Shown here piece after piece: positions 1 to 8,033 of a stretch of 13,421 bases of DNA; position 1 is the first letter of the stretch; every line of letters begins with the position of its first letter. Origin of the DNA: Sphingomonadaceae bacterium (GTDB lineage Bacteria; Pseudomonadota; Alphaproteobacteria; Sphingomonadales; Sphingomonadaceae); assembly GCA_019239785.1 (NCBI GenBank), contig JAFAZM010000144.1:1-13421 (forward strand). The letters are read 5' to 3'. The notes under the pieces are model-generated. The model was not told where the DNA came from and did no database searches. It saw only the letters and a list, made by a program, of their open reading frames with translations. A program made the translations under genes and the position numbers.

Positions 1-33
1 GAGCAGGAGGGCACGCGGATCGCCGCGGAATAG
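1..33 (+). CDS. Possible C-terminal end of an upstream gene (partial)
   Basis: Frame 1 is open from the left edge and ends at a TAG at 31-33, giving only about ten residues (EQEGTRIAAE). The composition fits coding DNA of this organism, but so short a piece cannot be assigned to a family. It is followed by a hairpin at 55-73, which would fit the end of a transcription unit. It could also be a chance open frame. Confidence 0.3.
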   Translation, partial: EQEGTRIAAE

Positions 34-54
34 GTTTCGCAAGACCAACCTGAT

Positions 55-73
55 CCTCCCCTGAAAGGGGAGG
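55..73. repeat. Palindromic hairpin, short copy of the 10675-10693 repeat arm
   Basis: The sequence CCTCCCCTGAAAGGGGAGG forms a 7-bp perfect stem around a TGAAA loop. The same 19 bases occur at 10675-10693 as the first arm of a longer palindromic element. Here only the hairpin is present. It lies between a possible upstream gene end and the promoter region of the O-demethylase gene, so it may also act as a transcription end. No T-run follows it on the + strand. Confidence 0.7.
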
Positions 74-86
74 ATTGGCGAAAATT

Positions 87-102
87 TGTATGTGTAACAC
101 AC
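87..102 (+). promoter_or_regulatory. Putative operator, TGTATGTGTAACACAC
   Basis: This site contains a perfect odd-centred palindrome, TGTGT-A-ACACA (91-101). The 16-mer matches 14 of 16 bases at 10562-10577 upstream of the TonB receptor gene. It ends about 75 bases before the O-demethylase start; the receptor copy is about 87 bases from its gene. The shared sequence and similar distance suggest one regulator binds both. The regulator is unknown; the MarR protein in this window is one candidate. Confidence 0.45.
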
Positions 103-177
103 CTTCTCAAACGCCCGGGCAGGGGCTATGCCTATGGGCAAAGGCCCGCGCAGACGGGTGTCGTTCGAGAGGATGAG

Positions 178-1578
178 ATGACAGCCGACAGCCTCGAATC
201 CCTGCTGCGATCCGCCGGCGATATCGTCGAGTTCCTGCGCAACCAGCAGACCGGCCCGAACGCCTATCCCGGCGTCCCCGCCGAGTACAGCAACTGGCGC
301 GACGAGCAGTGGGCCTGGCAGCACACATGCGTGCTCTACAACCAATCCTACCATATGGTGGATCTGGCGGTGGAGGGGCCGGACGCCTTCGCGATGCTGA
401 ACCATCTCGGCATCAACAGCTTCAAGGGCTTCGTGCCGGACAAGGCCAAGCAGTTCGTGCCGGTGACGCCGGAAGGCTTCGTGATCGGCGACGTCATCCT
501 CTTCTACCTCGCCGAGAACAGCTTCAACCTGGTCGGCCGCGCGCCGGTGATCGAATGGGTCGAGTTCCATGCCGCGACCGGCGATTGGAACGTCACGGTC
601 GAGCGCGACGAGCGAACCGCCTTGCGCAGCGACGGGCGGCGCAAGACCTACCGCTTCCAGATCCAGGGCCCGAACGCGATGCAGGCCATCGAGAAGGCCC
701 TGGGCCGCACCCCGCCGGACCTCAAATTCTTCAACATGACGACCGTCGAGATCGCCGGAAAGAATGTCCGCGCGCTCCGCCACGGCATGGCCGGCCAGCC
801 GGGCTTCGAATTCTTCGGCCCCTGGGACGACGGCGAGGCGGTCCGCACCGCCCTGATGGAAGCCGGCCGGGAGTTCGGCATCCGCGCGGTCGGCGGCCGG
901 GCCTACAGCTCGAACACGCTGGAATCGGGCTGGATCCCCTCCCCGCTTCCGGCCGTCTATACCGGCGAGGGCACGCGCGCCTTCCGCGAATGGCTCGGGC
1001 CGAACTCCTATCCCGCCAAGGCCTCGATCGGCGGCAGCTTCGTCGGCAATATCGAGGATTATTACCTCACCCCCTGGGACCTCGGCTACGGCTTCTTCGT
1101 CAAGTTCGACCATGCGTTCATCGGCCGCGAGGCGCTCGAGCGGAAGGCCGATGGGCCGCACCGCAAGAAGGTGACGCTGGCGCTGGAGAATGAGGACGTC
1201 GCGCGGGTCTGGGCCGGCATGCTGAACAAGGGCGACAAGCCCAAATATATGGATTTCCCGTCGGCCGTTTACGCGATGCATCCGTTCGACATCGTGAAGG
1301 CGGACGGCCGGCAGGTCGGGCTTTCGACCTGGATCGGCTATTCGTTCAACGAGGGCAGGATGCTGACCCTCGCCATCTTGGATCCTGATGTAGCGGAGCC
1401 CGGCACCGAAGTGACCCTGGTCTGGGGCGAGCCCGATGGCGGCACCCGCAAGCTCACCGTCGAGCCGCATGTCCAGACCGAGCTCAGGGCGATCGTCAGC
1501 CCGGTCCCCTATGCCGAGACCGCGCGCAAGAATTACGCCGACACGAGCTGGCGAACGCAGCAGCCGGAGCTTGCCTGA
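178..1578 (+). CDS. LigM/DesA-like tetrahydrofolate-dependent aryl O-demethylase (GcvT family)
   Basis: The 466-residue product is close in length to sphingomonad LigM and DesA (about 460-470). Those cytosolic enzymes move the O-methyl group of vanillate, 3-O-methylgallate or syringate to tetrahydrofolate, giving a catechol and 5-methyl-THF. Visible LigM-like stretches include SNWRDEQWAW, HMVDL, KAKQFVPVTPEG, YLAENSFNLVGRAP, RFQIQGP, LKFFNM, RHGMAGQPG, SNTLESGWIPSPLP, GGSFVGNIEDYY and KFDHAFIGR. By recalled comparison, similarity to LigM is around half of residues, so this may be a paralogue with a different methoxy-aromatic substrate. The ATG at 178 is preceded by GAGAGG at 167-172. It heads the rightward series, and a palindromic motif lies upstream at 87-102. 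No folate-recycling genes (metF, ligH) are in the window. Confidence 0.85.
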   Translation: MTADSLESLLRSAGDIVEFLRNQQTGPNAYPGVPAEYSNWRDEQWAWQHTCVLYNQSYHMVDLAVEGPDAFAMLNHLGINSFKGFVPDKAKQFVPVTPEGFVIGDVILFYLAENSFNLVGRAPVIEWVEFHAATGDWNVTVERDERTALRSDGRRKTYRFQIQGPNAMQAIEKALGRTPPDLKFFNMTTVEIAGKNVRALRHGMAGQPGFEFFGPWDDGEAVRTALMEAGREFGIRAVGGRAYSSNTLESGWIPSPLPAVYTGEGTRAFREWLGPNSYPAKASIGGSFVGNIEDYYLTPWDLGYGFFVKFDHAFIGREALERKADGPHRKKVTLALENEDVARVWAGMLNKGDKPKYMDFPSAVYAMHPFDIVKADGRQVGLSTWIGYSFNEGRMLTLAILDPDVAEPGTEVTLVWGEPDGGTRKLTVEPHVQTELRAIVSPVPYAETARKNYADTSWRTQQPELA

Positions 1579-1614
1579 CGGAAGGGCGGACTTCGAGCGC
1601 GGGAGGAGAGGCGG

Positions 1615-2220
<606 letters not shown>

Positions 2221-2221
2221 G

Positions 2222-3136
2222 ATGGACTATCGGGGCAAGACCGCGTTCATCACCGGCGGCGCCTCGGGCGCCGGCCTCGGCCAGGCGAAAGTCTTCGGCG
2301 ATGCCGGCTGCAACGTCGTCATCGCCGACATCCGGCACGAAGCGATCGGCGCCGCGCTGGAGGAATTGAAGGCGCGCGGGATCCGGGCGCACGGCATCCA
2401 GCTCGACATTTCGGACCGCGCCGCCTTCGCCGCCGCCGCGGACGAGGCGGAGCGCGTCTTCGGACCGCTCCACCTCCTGTTCAACACCGCCGGCGTCTCG
2501 ATCTTCGGCCCGCTCGAGCAGGCCAGCTATGACGATTACGACTGGATCTTCGGGGTGAACTGGTGGGGCGTCGTCAATTCGATGCAGTCCTGGGTGCCGC
2601 GGATGCTCGCCCATGGCGAGGGCGGCCATATCGTCAACACCGCCTCCCTGGGCTGCTTCTTCGCCAACAGCGGCGCCGGCATCTATTCCGCCTCCAAGTT
2701 CGCGGTGCACGGGATCAGTATGGCGATGCGCGACGCGCTGAAGGACAAGGGGATCGGCGTCTCCGTCCTCTGCCCGGCCAACATCCGCACCAACATCGCC
2801 GAATCCATCCGCACCCGCCCGGCCCATCTCTCCAACAGCGGCTACAAGGTGGACGAGCGCGAGATCGCGGCTCTGCACGAAATCTATGCGCAGGGGATGG
2901 ATCCGGAAGAGCTGGCCGGCCACGTGAAAGAGGCGATCGCCGAAAATCGCTTCTACATCATTCCCTATCCCGAAGCGCGGCCGATGCTGGAGGCGGCGTT
3001 CCAGCAGGTGCTCGACGCCTTGCCGCCGGTGGACAGCGACCTCGAAGGCCAGGCGAAGCGCGGGGCGGCGATGGGCAGATATATCGAGGCGCGGCGCAGG
3101 ATGGACGCCGAGCGCTACGGCGAGAGCAGCCGGTGA
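2222..3136 (+). CDS. LigD/LigL-like short-chain dehydrogenase (benzylic alcohol dehydrogenase)
   Basis: The 304-residue product is a classical SDR. It has TGGASGAG for NAD(P) binding (residues 11-18), NTAG (88-91), structural Asn113, catalytic Ser142 and the YSASK pair Tyr155/Lys159. Its length and many stretches, such as FITGGASGAG, GQAKVFG, AHGIQLDI, FNTAGVSIFGP, YDDYDWIFGVN, PANIRTNIAES and YIIPYPEAR, resemble LigD and its relatives from Sphingobium sp. SYK-6. Those enzymes oxidise the C-alpha alcohol of beta-aryl-ether lignin dimers with NAD+. A role in oxidising a side-chain alcohol of a lignin-derived dimer is therefore likely, but the exact substrate is inferred. The frame stays open upstream to about 1970, inside the previous gene. 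The ATG at 2222 is chosen because it follows the preceding stop by one base and gives the family N-terminus. Confidence 0.85.
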   Translation: MDYRGKTAFITGGASGAGLGQAKVFGDAGCNVVIADIRHEAIGAALEELKARGIRAHGIQLDISDRAAFAAAADEAERVFGPLHLLFNTAGVSIFGPLEQASYDDYDWIFGVNWWGVVNSMQSWVPRMLAHGEGGHIVNTASLGCFFANSGAGIYSASKFAVHGISMAMRDALKDKGIGVSVLCPANIRTNIAESIRTRPAHLSNSGYKVDEREIAALHEIYAQGMDPEELAGHVKEAIAENRFYIIPYPEARPMLEAAFQQVLDALPPVDSDLEGQAKRGAAMGRYIEARRRMDAERYGESSR

Positions 3137-3256
3137 GCTTGGCGGAGCGGCAAGACCGGCTCGCGCTGGCGGGAAGGTCGAGGGAGGTGGCGTTCGGGCT
3201 GCCGGCGTGAGTTCGTACGGCGAGGGCAGGTGCGCCCGCCGGGAGAGGAGGCTGCG

Positions 3257-4666
3257 ATGGGTGGGATGACCGGGGCATTGCCTGCCGCGGAAGAGGCGCT
3301 CCAGGCCGCGCCGGCTGCGCCGGTCAAGGACTGGCCGTCGTCGCCCGCACGTTACTGGGCGCTCTTCGCGATAACCTTCGCGACCTTCATCACCTTCTTC
3401 GACCAGGTGGTCTTCGGCATGCTCGCCGAACGGATCAAGGCGGGCTTTGGGCTGACCGACGCCCAGCTGGGCTTCCTCGCCGGCCCGGCGTCGATCATCT
3501 GCTACCTCTTCGTCGGCATTCCGCTCGCGCGCCTCGCCGATATCTGGCCGCGCAAATATGTGCTCGCCGGCGGCGTCGCCGTGGTCGGCCTCGTCACCGC
3601 GCTCGGCGGGCTCGCGCAGAATTATTTGCAGTTCGTCGGCAGCCGGGTGTTCCTGGCGGCCGGCGGCTCGGCCCACGCCCCCGCGTCCTACTCGCTGATC
3701 GCGGACGCCTTTCCACCCAAGGTCATCACCCGCGCCTTCGCGCTGCTGCAGTTCGGCTTCATCGGCGGCACGACGATCGGGCCGGTGGTCGGCGGCATGC
3801 TGATCGCGAAGACCGTGCAATGGCCGCCGTCCCATCTGCTCGGCCTCACCATCTTCGGCTGGCAATGGATCCTGATCTGGATCGGCGCACCGGCTTTGCT
3901 CGCCTCCCTGTTCTTCCTGACGGTGCGCGAGCCGCAGCGCCATGCGCCGGTCGCCGACGTTCCCCAGCCCCCGGCCGACGCCTCGTTCGCCCGCAAAGTG
4001 GTGACGTTCATGGGCTGGGACGCGGCGAAGGCCATCCACGCCAACGGCAAGGTTTATTATCCGCTGTTCGCGGCGCTCGCGCTCAGCGCCACCGAGGTCT
4101 TCGGCCTGCAATTCTGGCGCGTCCCCTTCATGATCCGCACGTTCGGCTGGAACGAAGCCCAGATCGGCGCGGCCATCGGCCTCACCGCTTTGGCAGGCTC
4201 GCTTGCAGGGCTCGTGCTCGGCGGAACCGTCGTCGAGCTGCTCGCGAGGCGCCATCGCGACGCCAATGTCCGCGCGGCGTTCATCTTCTTCTGCGGCACC
4301 ACGGCGAGCACGCTCACGGCCCTGCTCATGCCCACCGGCTGGGGCTCGATGATCGCCTTCGGCTTCAGCGCGATGTTCGGCCTGGCCGGCGCCGTGCCCC
4401 AGAACGCCGCGATCCAGCGCGTCGCGCCGAATTCGATGCGCGGGCAGGTCACCGCCTGCTACCTGTTCATGTTCACCTTTTTCGGCGCGATGGGCAGCTT
4501 CGTGATCGGCCTTGTCGCGCAATATGTCGTCGTCGATCCCCAGAAGCTGCGCGAGGCGCTGCTGCTGACCGCAGGCGTGCTGCTGCCGCTGGCCTGCTTT
4601 CTCATGTTCCGCGCGATGAAGCCCTATCGCGAGGAGGTGGCGCGCCTCGAGGCGCTCGGCCGCTGA
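3257..4666 (+). CDS. MFS transporter, probable aromatic-compound uptake
   Basis: The 469-residue inner-membrane protein has about twelve hydrophobic segments in two halves separated by a central polar loop (EPQRHAPVADVPQPPADASFARK). A motif-A-like loop after TM2 reads GIPLARLADIWPRKYVL. It resembles the spinster/hexuronate-type MFS group that often sits in sphingomonad aromatic clusters. Substrate cannot be read from sequence; its place between a LigD-like dehydrogenase and NTF2-fold proteins suggests import of a lignin-derived aromatic. An in-frame GTG at 3230 would add nine residues. ATG 3257 is preferred because AGGAGG (3246-3251) lies five bases before it. A 120-base gap separates it from the SDR gene, so it may have its own promoter, though none is clear. 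Confidence 0.85.
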   Translation: MGGMTGALPAAEEALQAAPAAPVKDWPSSPARYWALFAITFATFITFFDQVVFGMLAERIKAGFGLTDAQLGFLAGPASIICYLFVGIPLARLADIWPRKYVLAGGVAVVGLVTALGGLAQNYLQFVGSRVFLAAGGSAHAPASYSLIADAFPPKVITRAFALLQFGFIGGTTIGPVVGGMLIAKTVQWPPSHLLGLTIFGWQWILIWIGAPALLASLFFLTVREPQRHAPVADVPQPPADASFARKVVTFMGWDAAKAIHANGKVYYPLFAALALSATEVFGLQFWRVPFMIRTFGWNEAQIGAAIGLTALAGSLAGLVLGGTVVELLARRHRDANVRAAFIFFCGTTASTLTALLMPTGWGSMIAFGFSAMFGLAGAVPQNAAIQRVAPNSMRGQVTACYLFMFTFFGAMGSFVIGLVAQYVVVDPQKLREALLLTAGVLLPLACFLMFRAMKPYREEVARLEALGR

Positions 4667-4698
4667 CAGAAATCAAATCGCCCGTTGAGGAGAAGGAC

Positions 4699-5436
4699 AT
4701 GGCCACCGAAGCGATGCATAATACCACCGAGCTCAGCCTCCTGCGCGAACGCCTCGCCGATCTGGAGCATGAAGTCGGCCGGCTGCGTGACGAGAGCGAG
4801 ATCCGCAAGGTCCAGTACACCTACGGCTATTTCATCGACAAATCGCAGTATAACGAGGTGGTCGACCTGTTCGCCGAGGATGGCGTCGTCTGGTTCCTCG
4901 GCGGCATCTACAAGGGCAAGGCGGGCGTGCGCCGGCTCTATATCGAGCGCTTCCAGACCGCCTTCACCGACGGCCATAACGGTCCGCGCTACGGCTGGCT
5001 GCTCGATCATCCCCAGCTCCAGATGGTGATCGACGTCGCGCCGGACCGCCAGACCGCAAAGGTCCGCGGCCGCTCCACGATGCAGGCGGGCCTGCACGAG
5101 AGTGCCAAGGGGCAGCAGCGCGCCTGGTGGGAAGGCGGCATCTACGAGAACGATTATGTGAAGGAGGACGGCGTCTGGAAGATCAAGGCGTTGCGCTACT
5201 TCCCCTTCTGGCACGGCAGCTTCGCCGAAGGCTGGGCGAAGACGCCGATCGACTTCATCCCGATGGCGAAGACGGTCTATCCCGAGGATCCGCTCGGCCC
5301 CGACGCGCTGATCGAGCCGGCGCCGCGGCTCTGGCCGGCGACCGACATCGTGTCGTTTCATTATCCGCATCCGGTGACCGGCAGGCCGATCGAGATCGAC
5401 AACAGCCGCGCGCGAGAGGGCTTCGCCGACTCATGA
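4699..5436 (+). CDS. Large NTF2-fold (SnoaL-like) protein A, candidate LdpA/PcfL-type side-chain lyase
   Basis: The 245-residue product begins with a short coiled-coil helix (about 11-36) and then an NTF2/SnoaL-like alpha+beta cone. Marker segments are YGYFID (42-47), EVVDLFAEDG (53-62), GGIYKGKAG (68-76), the WWEGGIYENDYVKEDGVWKI region (143-162) and a C-terminal extension (EGWAKTP, YPEDPLGPD, FHYPHPVTG). It is clearly paralogous to the protein at 10837-11520. Known proteins of this fold and size class in sphingomonads include LdpA and PcfL, cofactor-less gamma-formaldehyde lyases acting on diarylpropane and phenylcoumaran lignin dimers and yielding stilbenes. Assignment to that function is inference, supported by the stilbene-cleaving dioxygenase in the window. 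Other options are a dehydratase, isomerase or aldolase. The ribosome site GAGGAGAAGG (4686-4695) precedes the ATG, 32 bases after the MFS stop. Confidence 0.75.
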   Translation: MATEAMHNTTELSLLRERLADLEHEVGRLRDESEIRKVQYTYGYFIDKSQYNEVVDLFAEDGVVWFLGGIYKGKAGVRRLYIERFQTAFTDGHNGPRYGWLLDHPQLQMVIDVAPDRQTAKVRGRSTMQAGLHESAKGQQRAWWEGGIYENDYVKEDGVWKIKALRYFPFWHGSFAEGWAKTPIDFIPMAKTVYPEDPLGPDALIEPAPRLWPATDIVSFHYPHPVTGRPIEIDNSRAREGFADS

Positions 5437-5825
5437 CCGACGAGGACCGCCGCGCGATCGAGGCGGACTGCGCCCGCCTGATCAACCTCTATGCGAACCT
5501 CAACGACGAGGCCCGCTGGGAGGAGGTGGCGGCGCTCTATGCCGAGGACGGGCTGATGACCCGGCCGACCGCGCCCGACGCGCCGATCGTCGGGCGCGAG
5601 GCCCTGCTCGCGGCGTTCCTCGCCCGCCCGCCGCGGACCAGCCAGCATGTCGTCGCCAACATCGTCGTGGAGGTGGAGAGCGAAACCGAGGCGCGGGCGA
5701 AGAGCGCGATCCTTTTGTTCACGAGCAAGGAGGGGCCGCCGCTGGTCGGCACCTATCGCGACCGGTTCGTGAAGACCGGGGAGGGCTGGCGCTTCGCCGA
5801 GCGGCGCGGGGCGCTGACGTGGTAG
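5433..5825 (+). CDS. Small NTF2-fold (SnoaL_4-like) protein
   Basis: The 130-residue product is a single NTF2-like domain with the usual opening helix and strand pattern (INLYANLNDEARWEEVAALYAEDG, residues about 12-35). A GREALLAAF helix follows, then strands ending in YRDRFVKTGEGWRFAERR. It belongs to the broad SnoaL/ring-hydroxylating-beta-subunit-like group, whose members can be isomerases, dehydratases or accessory subunits. It is far shorter than the adjacent large NTF2 protein and lacks its C-terminal extension. The start codon overlaps the upstream stop (ATGA, 5433-5436), so translation is probably coupled and the two products may work together. No catalytic residues can be assigned with confidence. 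Confidence 0.8.
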   Translation: MTDEDRRAIEADCARLINLYANLNDEARWEEVAALYAEDGLMTRPTAPDAPIVGREALLAAFLARPPRTSQHVVANIVVEVESETEARAKSAILLFTSKEGPPLVGTYRDRFVKTGEGWRFAERRGALTW

Positions 5826-5852
5826 CGGAGTTGGCAGGAAGACTCGTTCGCC

Positions 5853-5966
5853 CGCTCATCCTGAGTAGGGACTGAGCTTGGCGAAGGCCCGTATCGAAGG
5901 ACGCCCCAATCCGTGCGTCCTTCGATACGCCGGTTCGACAAGCTCACCGGCTACTCAGGATGAGCG
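5853..5966. repeat. Palindromic intergenic repeat (REP/BIME-like)
   Basis: Outer arms CGCTCATCCTGAGTAG (5853-5868) and CTACTCAGGATGAGCG (5951-5966) are perfect 16-bp inverted repeats. Inner arms GTATCGAAGGACG (5891-5903) and CGTCCTTCGATAC (5916-5928) are a perfect 13-bp pair around a 12-base loop. Between them lie imperfect copies of the GAGCTTG-TCGAAGG motif often seen in sphingomonad intergenic repeats. The element fills most of the gap between the small NTF2 gene and the CmcJ/NvfI-family gene. Its transcript could fold into a long stem, which may attenuate or end transcription or protect mRNA ends. Confidence 0.85.
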
Positions 5967-5990
5967 GATTGGTGGAGTTGGAGACGAAGA

Positions 5991-6896
5991 ATGGACATCG
6001 CTGAACGCGCCGTCTCCCGCGCCCCAGAGGCGGTCGAGACGCAGATCGACTATCTGGTGCCGACCTCGCGGATCAACCGGCGCTTCTGGGCGCCGGGCGC
6101 GGAGCTCAACACCGGCATCTACGCGCCCTACAAGGTCACCGTCCGCAACGCGCGGCTGGCGCCGGAGCCGTTCACGCTCGACCGGCACGGCTTCTGCCTT
6201 TCGAACCACCACACCTCGGTCACCAATTGGCGCGACGCGGCCCAGGTCGAGGCGGTCTACCCGGCGGAGGTGATCGCGAAGACCTGCGCGCTCACCGGCG
6301 CCGATTTCGTGGTGCCGATGGGCGGCATGGTCCGCTCGACCGGCAAGACCGGCCCCGGCGTGCAGCCGCCGGCGGCCGAGGCCCATGTCGACTTCACCAC
6401 CAGGACCGCGAACGCGCTCGCCGCGCGGCTCTACGCCGCGGCGGCGCCGGACGGGCCCGGTTACGACCGCTTCATCGCCTTCAGCTTCTGGCGCGCGATC
6501 AGCCCGCCGCCGCAAAGCTGGCCGCTCGCGCTCTGCGACGGCTCCAGCGTCGGCGACGAGGAGGGCACCCGCAACACCAAGGTCGACGTGGACGTGCTGC
6601 CAGAGGGCGACGAGCTCTGGAAGGAGATAGAGGGCGAGGAGGACATGGTCGCCGCGACCATCTTCCACCACAATCCGAACCATCGCTGGTGGTATTTCCC
6701 CGACATGAGTGCGGACGAGATCGTCTTCATCAAGTTCCACGATTCCGATCACGGCCGCGCCTGGCGCGCGCCGCACACCGCCTTCCACGACACCAGCCGC
6801 CCGGACGCGACGATCCGCGAGAGCTACGAATATCGCGGCGTCGCCTTCTTCAGCCGGGGGGCGAAGGAAAGGACGCAGAATGCGCTATCCGCGTAA
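5991..6896 (+). CDS. CmcJ/NvfI-family oxidoreductase
   Basis: The 301-residue product shows the landmarks of the CmcJ/NvfI/AsaB family: GFCLSNHHTSV (67-77), AHVDF (131-135), FSFWRAISPP and PLALCDGSS (164-186), HNPNHRWWYFPDMSADEIVF (227-246) and PHTAFHD followed by RESYEYRGVAFF (261-287). NvfI is an Fe(II)/2-oxoglutarate enzyme of fungal meroterpenoid synthesis, and CmcJ takes part in cephamycin 7-methoxylation. His132-x-Asp134 and His262 are plausible iron ligands by analogy, but I cannot confirm this. The aromatic-catabolism setting is unlike those biosynthetic roles, so a hydroxylation or oxidative demethylation is only a guess. GGAGA (5980-5984) sits six bases before the ATG. The 3' end overlaps the Rieske gene by 17 bases, which suggests coupled expression. 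Confidence 0.75.
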   Translation: MDIAERAVSRAPEAVETQIDYLVPTSRINRRFWAPGAELNTGIYAPYKVTVRNARLAPEPFTLDRHGFCLSNHHTSVTNWRDAAQVEAVYPAEVIAKTCALTGADFVVPMGGMVRSTGKTGPGVQPPAAEAHVDFTTRTANALAARLYAAAAPDGPGYDRFIAFSFWRAISPPPQSWPLALCDGSSVGDEEGTRNTKVDVDVLPEGDELWKEIEGEEDMVAATIFHHNPNHRWWYFPDMSADEIVFIKFHDSDHGRAWRAPHTAFHDTSRPDATIRESYEYRGVAFFSRGAKERTQNALSA

Positions 6897-7953
6897 CGCC
6901 TGGTACGTCGCGTCCTGGGAGCAGGACCTCGAGCCGGAGGTGCCGTTCGGCATCACCATCCTTGGCGAGCCGATCGTCCTGTACCGCTCGGCCGCCGGCC
7001 GCGTCGTGGCGATGGAAGACCGCTGCGTCCACCGTCTGGCGCCGCTGTCGCGGGGGCGGTGCGAGGGCGAACGCCTCCGCTGCATGTATCACGGCCTGCT
7101 CTACGACCCGGACGGCGCCGTCGTGGAGATTCCCGGGCAGGACACCATCCCTCCGCAGGCCAAGGTACGGACCTATCAGGCGCTGGTCCGTCACAGCTGG
7201 ATCTGGGTGTGGATGGGCGACGCCGCGAAGGCCGACCCCGCTTTGGTCCCGCCCGCGGTCGGTTTCGACGATCCCGATTATATTCTCGGCAAGGGCCAGC
7301 TGGACTATGCAGCCGAGGCGCGGCTGATCAACGACAATCTGCTCGATTTCAGCCACCTTTCCTTCGTCCATGCGAACAGCTTCGGCGCGAGCGAAAGCTG
7401 GGCCCGCAATCGGCCGAAGGTGATCCCGATCGAGCGCGGGGTTCGCGTCGAGCAATGGATCGTCGGCGAGCGGAGCATGCGGGCCGACGCGCCTGCCGAC
7501 CGCTGGTCGACCTACGATTTCCTCATTCCCGGCGTGCTGCTGATGACGGGAGGCAGCTTCCCGGTGGGCACTGCGGCATCGCTCGATTTCGGCCGCCCCG
7601 ATCTCAGCAAGGCGATGCACGGCGTCACCTTCACCAGCCAGGCGGTGACCCCGATGCGCGAAAAGACCGCGCGCTACTTCTTCTCCTGGGGACCCCGCCG
7701 CGACATGGGCGACGAAAAGCAGCGGGACCTGCTCATGGGCATCGCGGCGCAGGCTTTTGCCGAGGACAAGGCGATCATCGAGGCGCAGCAGCACATCATC
7801 GATGCCACGCCGCACCCCAGAATCATGCCGACCAGCGCCGACAAGGGCGTCACCCTGTTCAATCGCCTGGTCGAGCGCCTGGTCCGCGAAGAGGCCGCGG
7901 CCGGGACCCCTGCCATGCCGGATAAAATCGCCGGGGAAAACGCCGTCTCCTGA
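6880..7953 (+). CDS. Rieske non-heme iron oxygenase, VanA-like aromatic O-demethylase oxygenase component
   Basis: The 357-residue product has an N-terminal Rieske domain with Cys49-x-His51 and Cys68-x2-His71. A mononuclear-iron motif follows, NDNLLDFSHLSFVH, with Asp156, His159 and His164. Asp296 in AEDKAIIEAQQ is a likely third iron ligand. Length and layout match VanA, DdmC and LigX-type oxygenases, which use O2 and electrons from a separate reductase to remove methyl groups as formaldehyde or to hydroxylate. Substrate is not readable; a methoxylated aromatic acid or dimer is expected from context. No ferredoxin or reductase gene is in the window, so those partners must be encoded elsewhere. 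The ATG at 6880 lies inside the previous gene and is preceded by AAGGAAAGGA (6864-6873). A longer in-frame opening from 6709 is rejected because it would precede the usual family start (MRYPRNAWYVA). Confidence 0.88.
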   Translation: MRYPRNAWYVASWEQDLEPEVPFGITILGEPIVLYRSAAGRVVAMEDRCVHRLAPLSRGRCEGERLRCMYHGLLYDPDGAVVEIPGQDTIPPQAKVRTYQALVRHSWIWVWMGDAAKADPALVPPAVGFDDPDYILGKGQLDYAAEARLINDNLLDFSHLSFVHANSFGASESWARNRPKVIPIERGVRVEQWIVGERSMRADAPADRWSTYDFLIPGVLLMTGGSFPVGTAASLDFGRPDLSKAMHGVTFTSQAVTPMREKTARYFFSWGPRRDMGDEKQRDLLMGIAAQAFAEDKAIIEAQQHIIDATPHPRIMPTSADKGVTLFNRLVERLVREEAAAGTPAMPDKIAGENAVS

Positions 7954-7980
7954 GGCGCCTGGTCCGGCGTGACGCACCGC

Positions 7981-8007
7981 AAAAAAATTCCCCGGCCGGA
8001 GCCGGGG
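7981..8007 (-). terminator. Rho-independent terminator of the TonB receptor gene
   Basis: A 7-bp stem CCCCGGC/GCCGGGG (7990-7996 and 8001-8007) encloses a four-base loop. On the minus strand it is followed by AA and then a run of seven T (7981-7987 on the + strand). It lies 27 bases past the receptor stop, between two converging genes. The T-run is on only one side, so the minus strand is the main direction, though the hairpin may also slow rightward transcription. Confidence 0.85.
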
Positions 8008-8033
8008 ACCAGGTGCGAATCGGGCCGGACGGT

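Noticed and set aside
3137..3256. Possible decayed repeat or promoter between the SDR and MFS genes
   Set aside because: The stretch has GGAGGTGGCG-like words seen in the 10673-10803 repeat, but no paired arms or convincing -35/-10 boxes. Only the ribosome site before 3257 is supported.
3820..4698. Upstream extension of the large NTF2 protein A frame
   Set aside because: The extension overlaps the MFS gene in another frame and is Arg-rich with no domain. The ATG at 4699 has a good ribosome site and fits the paralogue's start.
4624..5370. A 248-codon minus-strand frame opposite large NTF2 protein A
   Set aside because: The plus-strand gene has a clear paralogue at 10837-11520 with shared motifs, so the reverse frame is a coding shadow.
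5853..5966. CRISPR-like or tRNA-like structure
   Set aside because: The element is a single nested palindrome with no repeated spacer units, and its folding does not match a tRNA cloverleaf.
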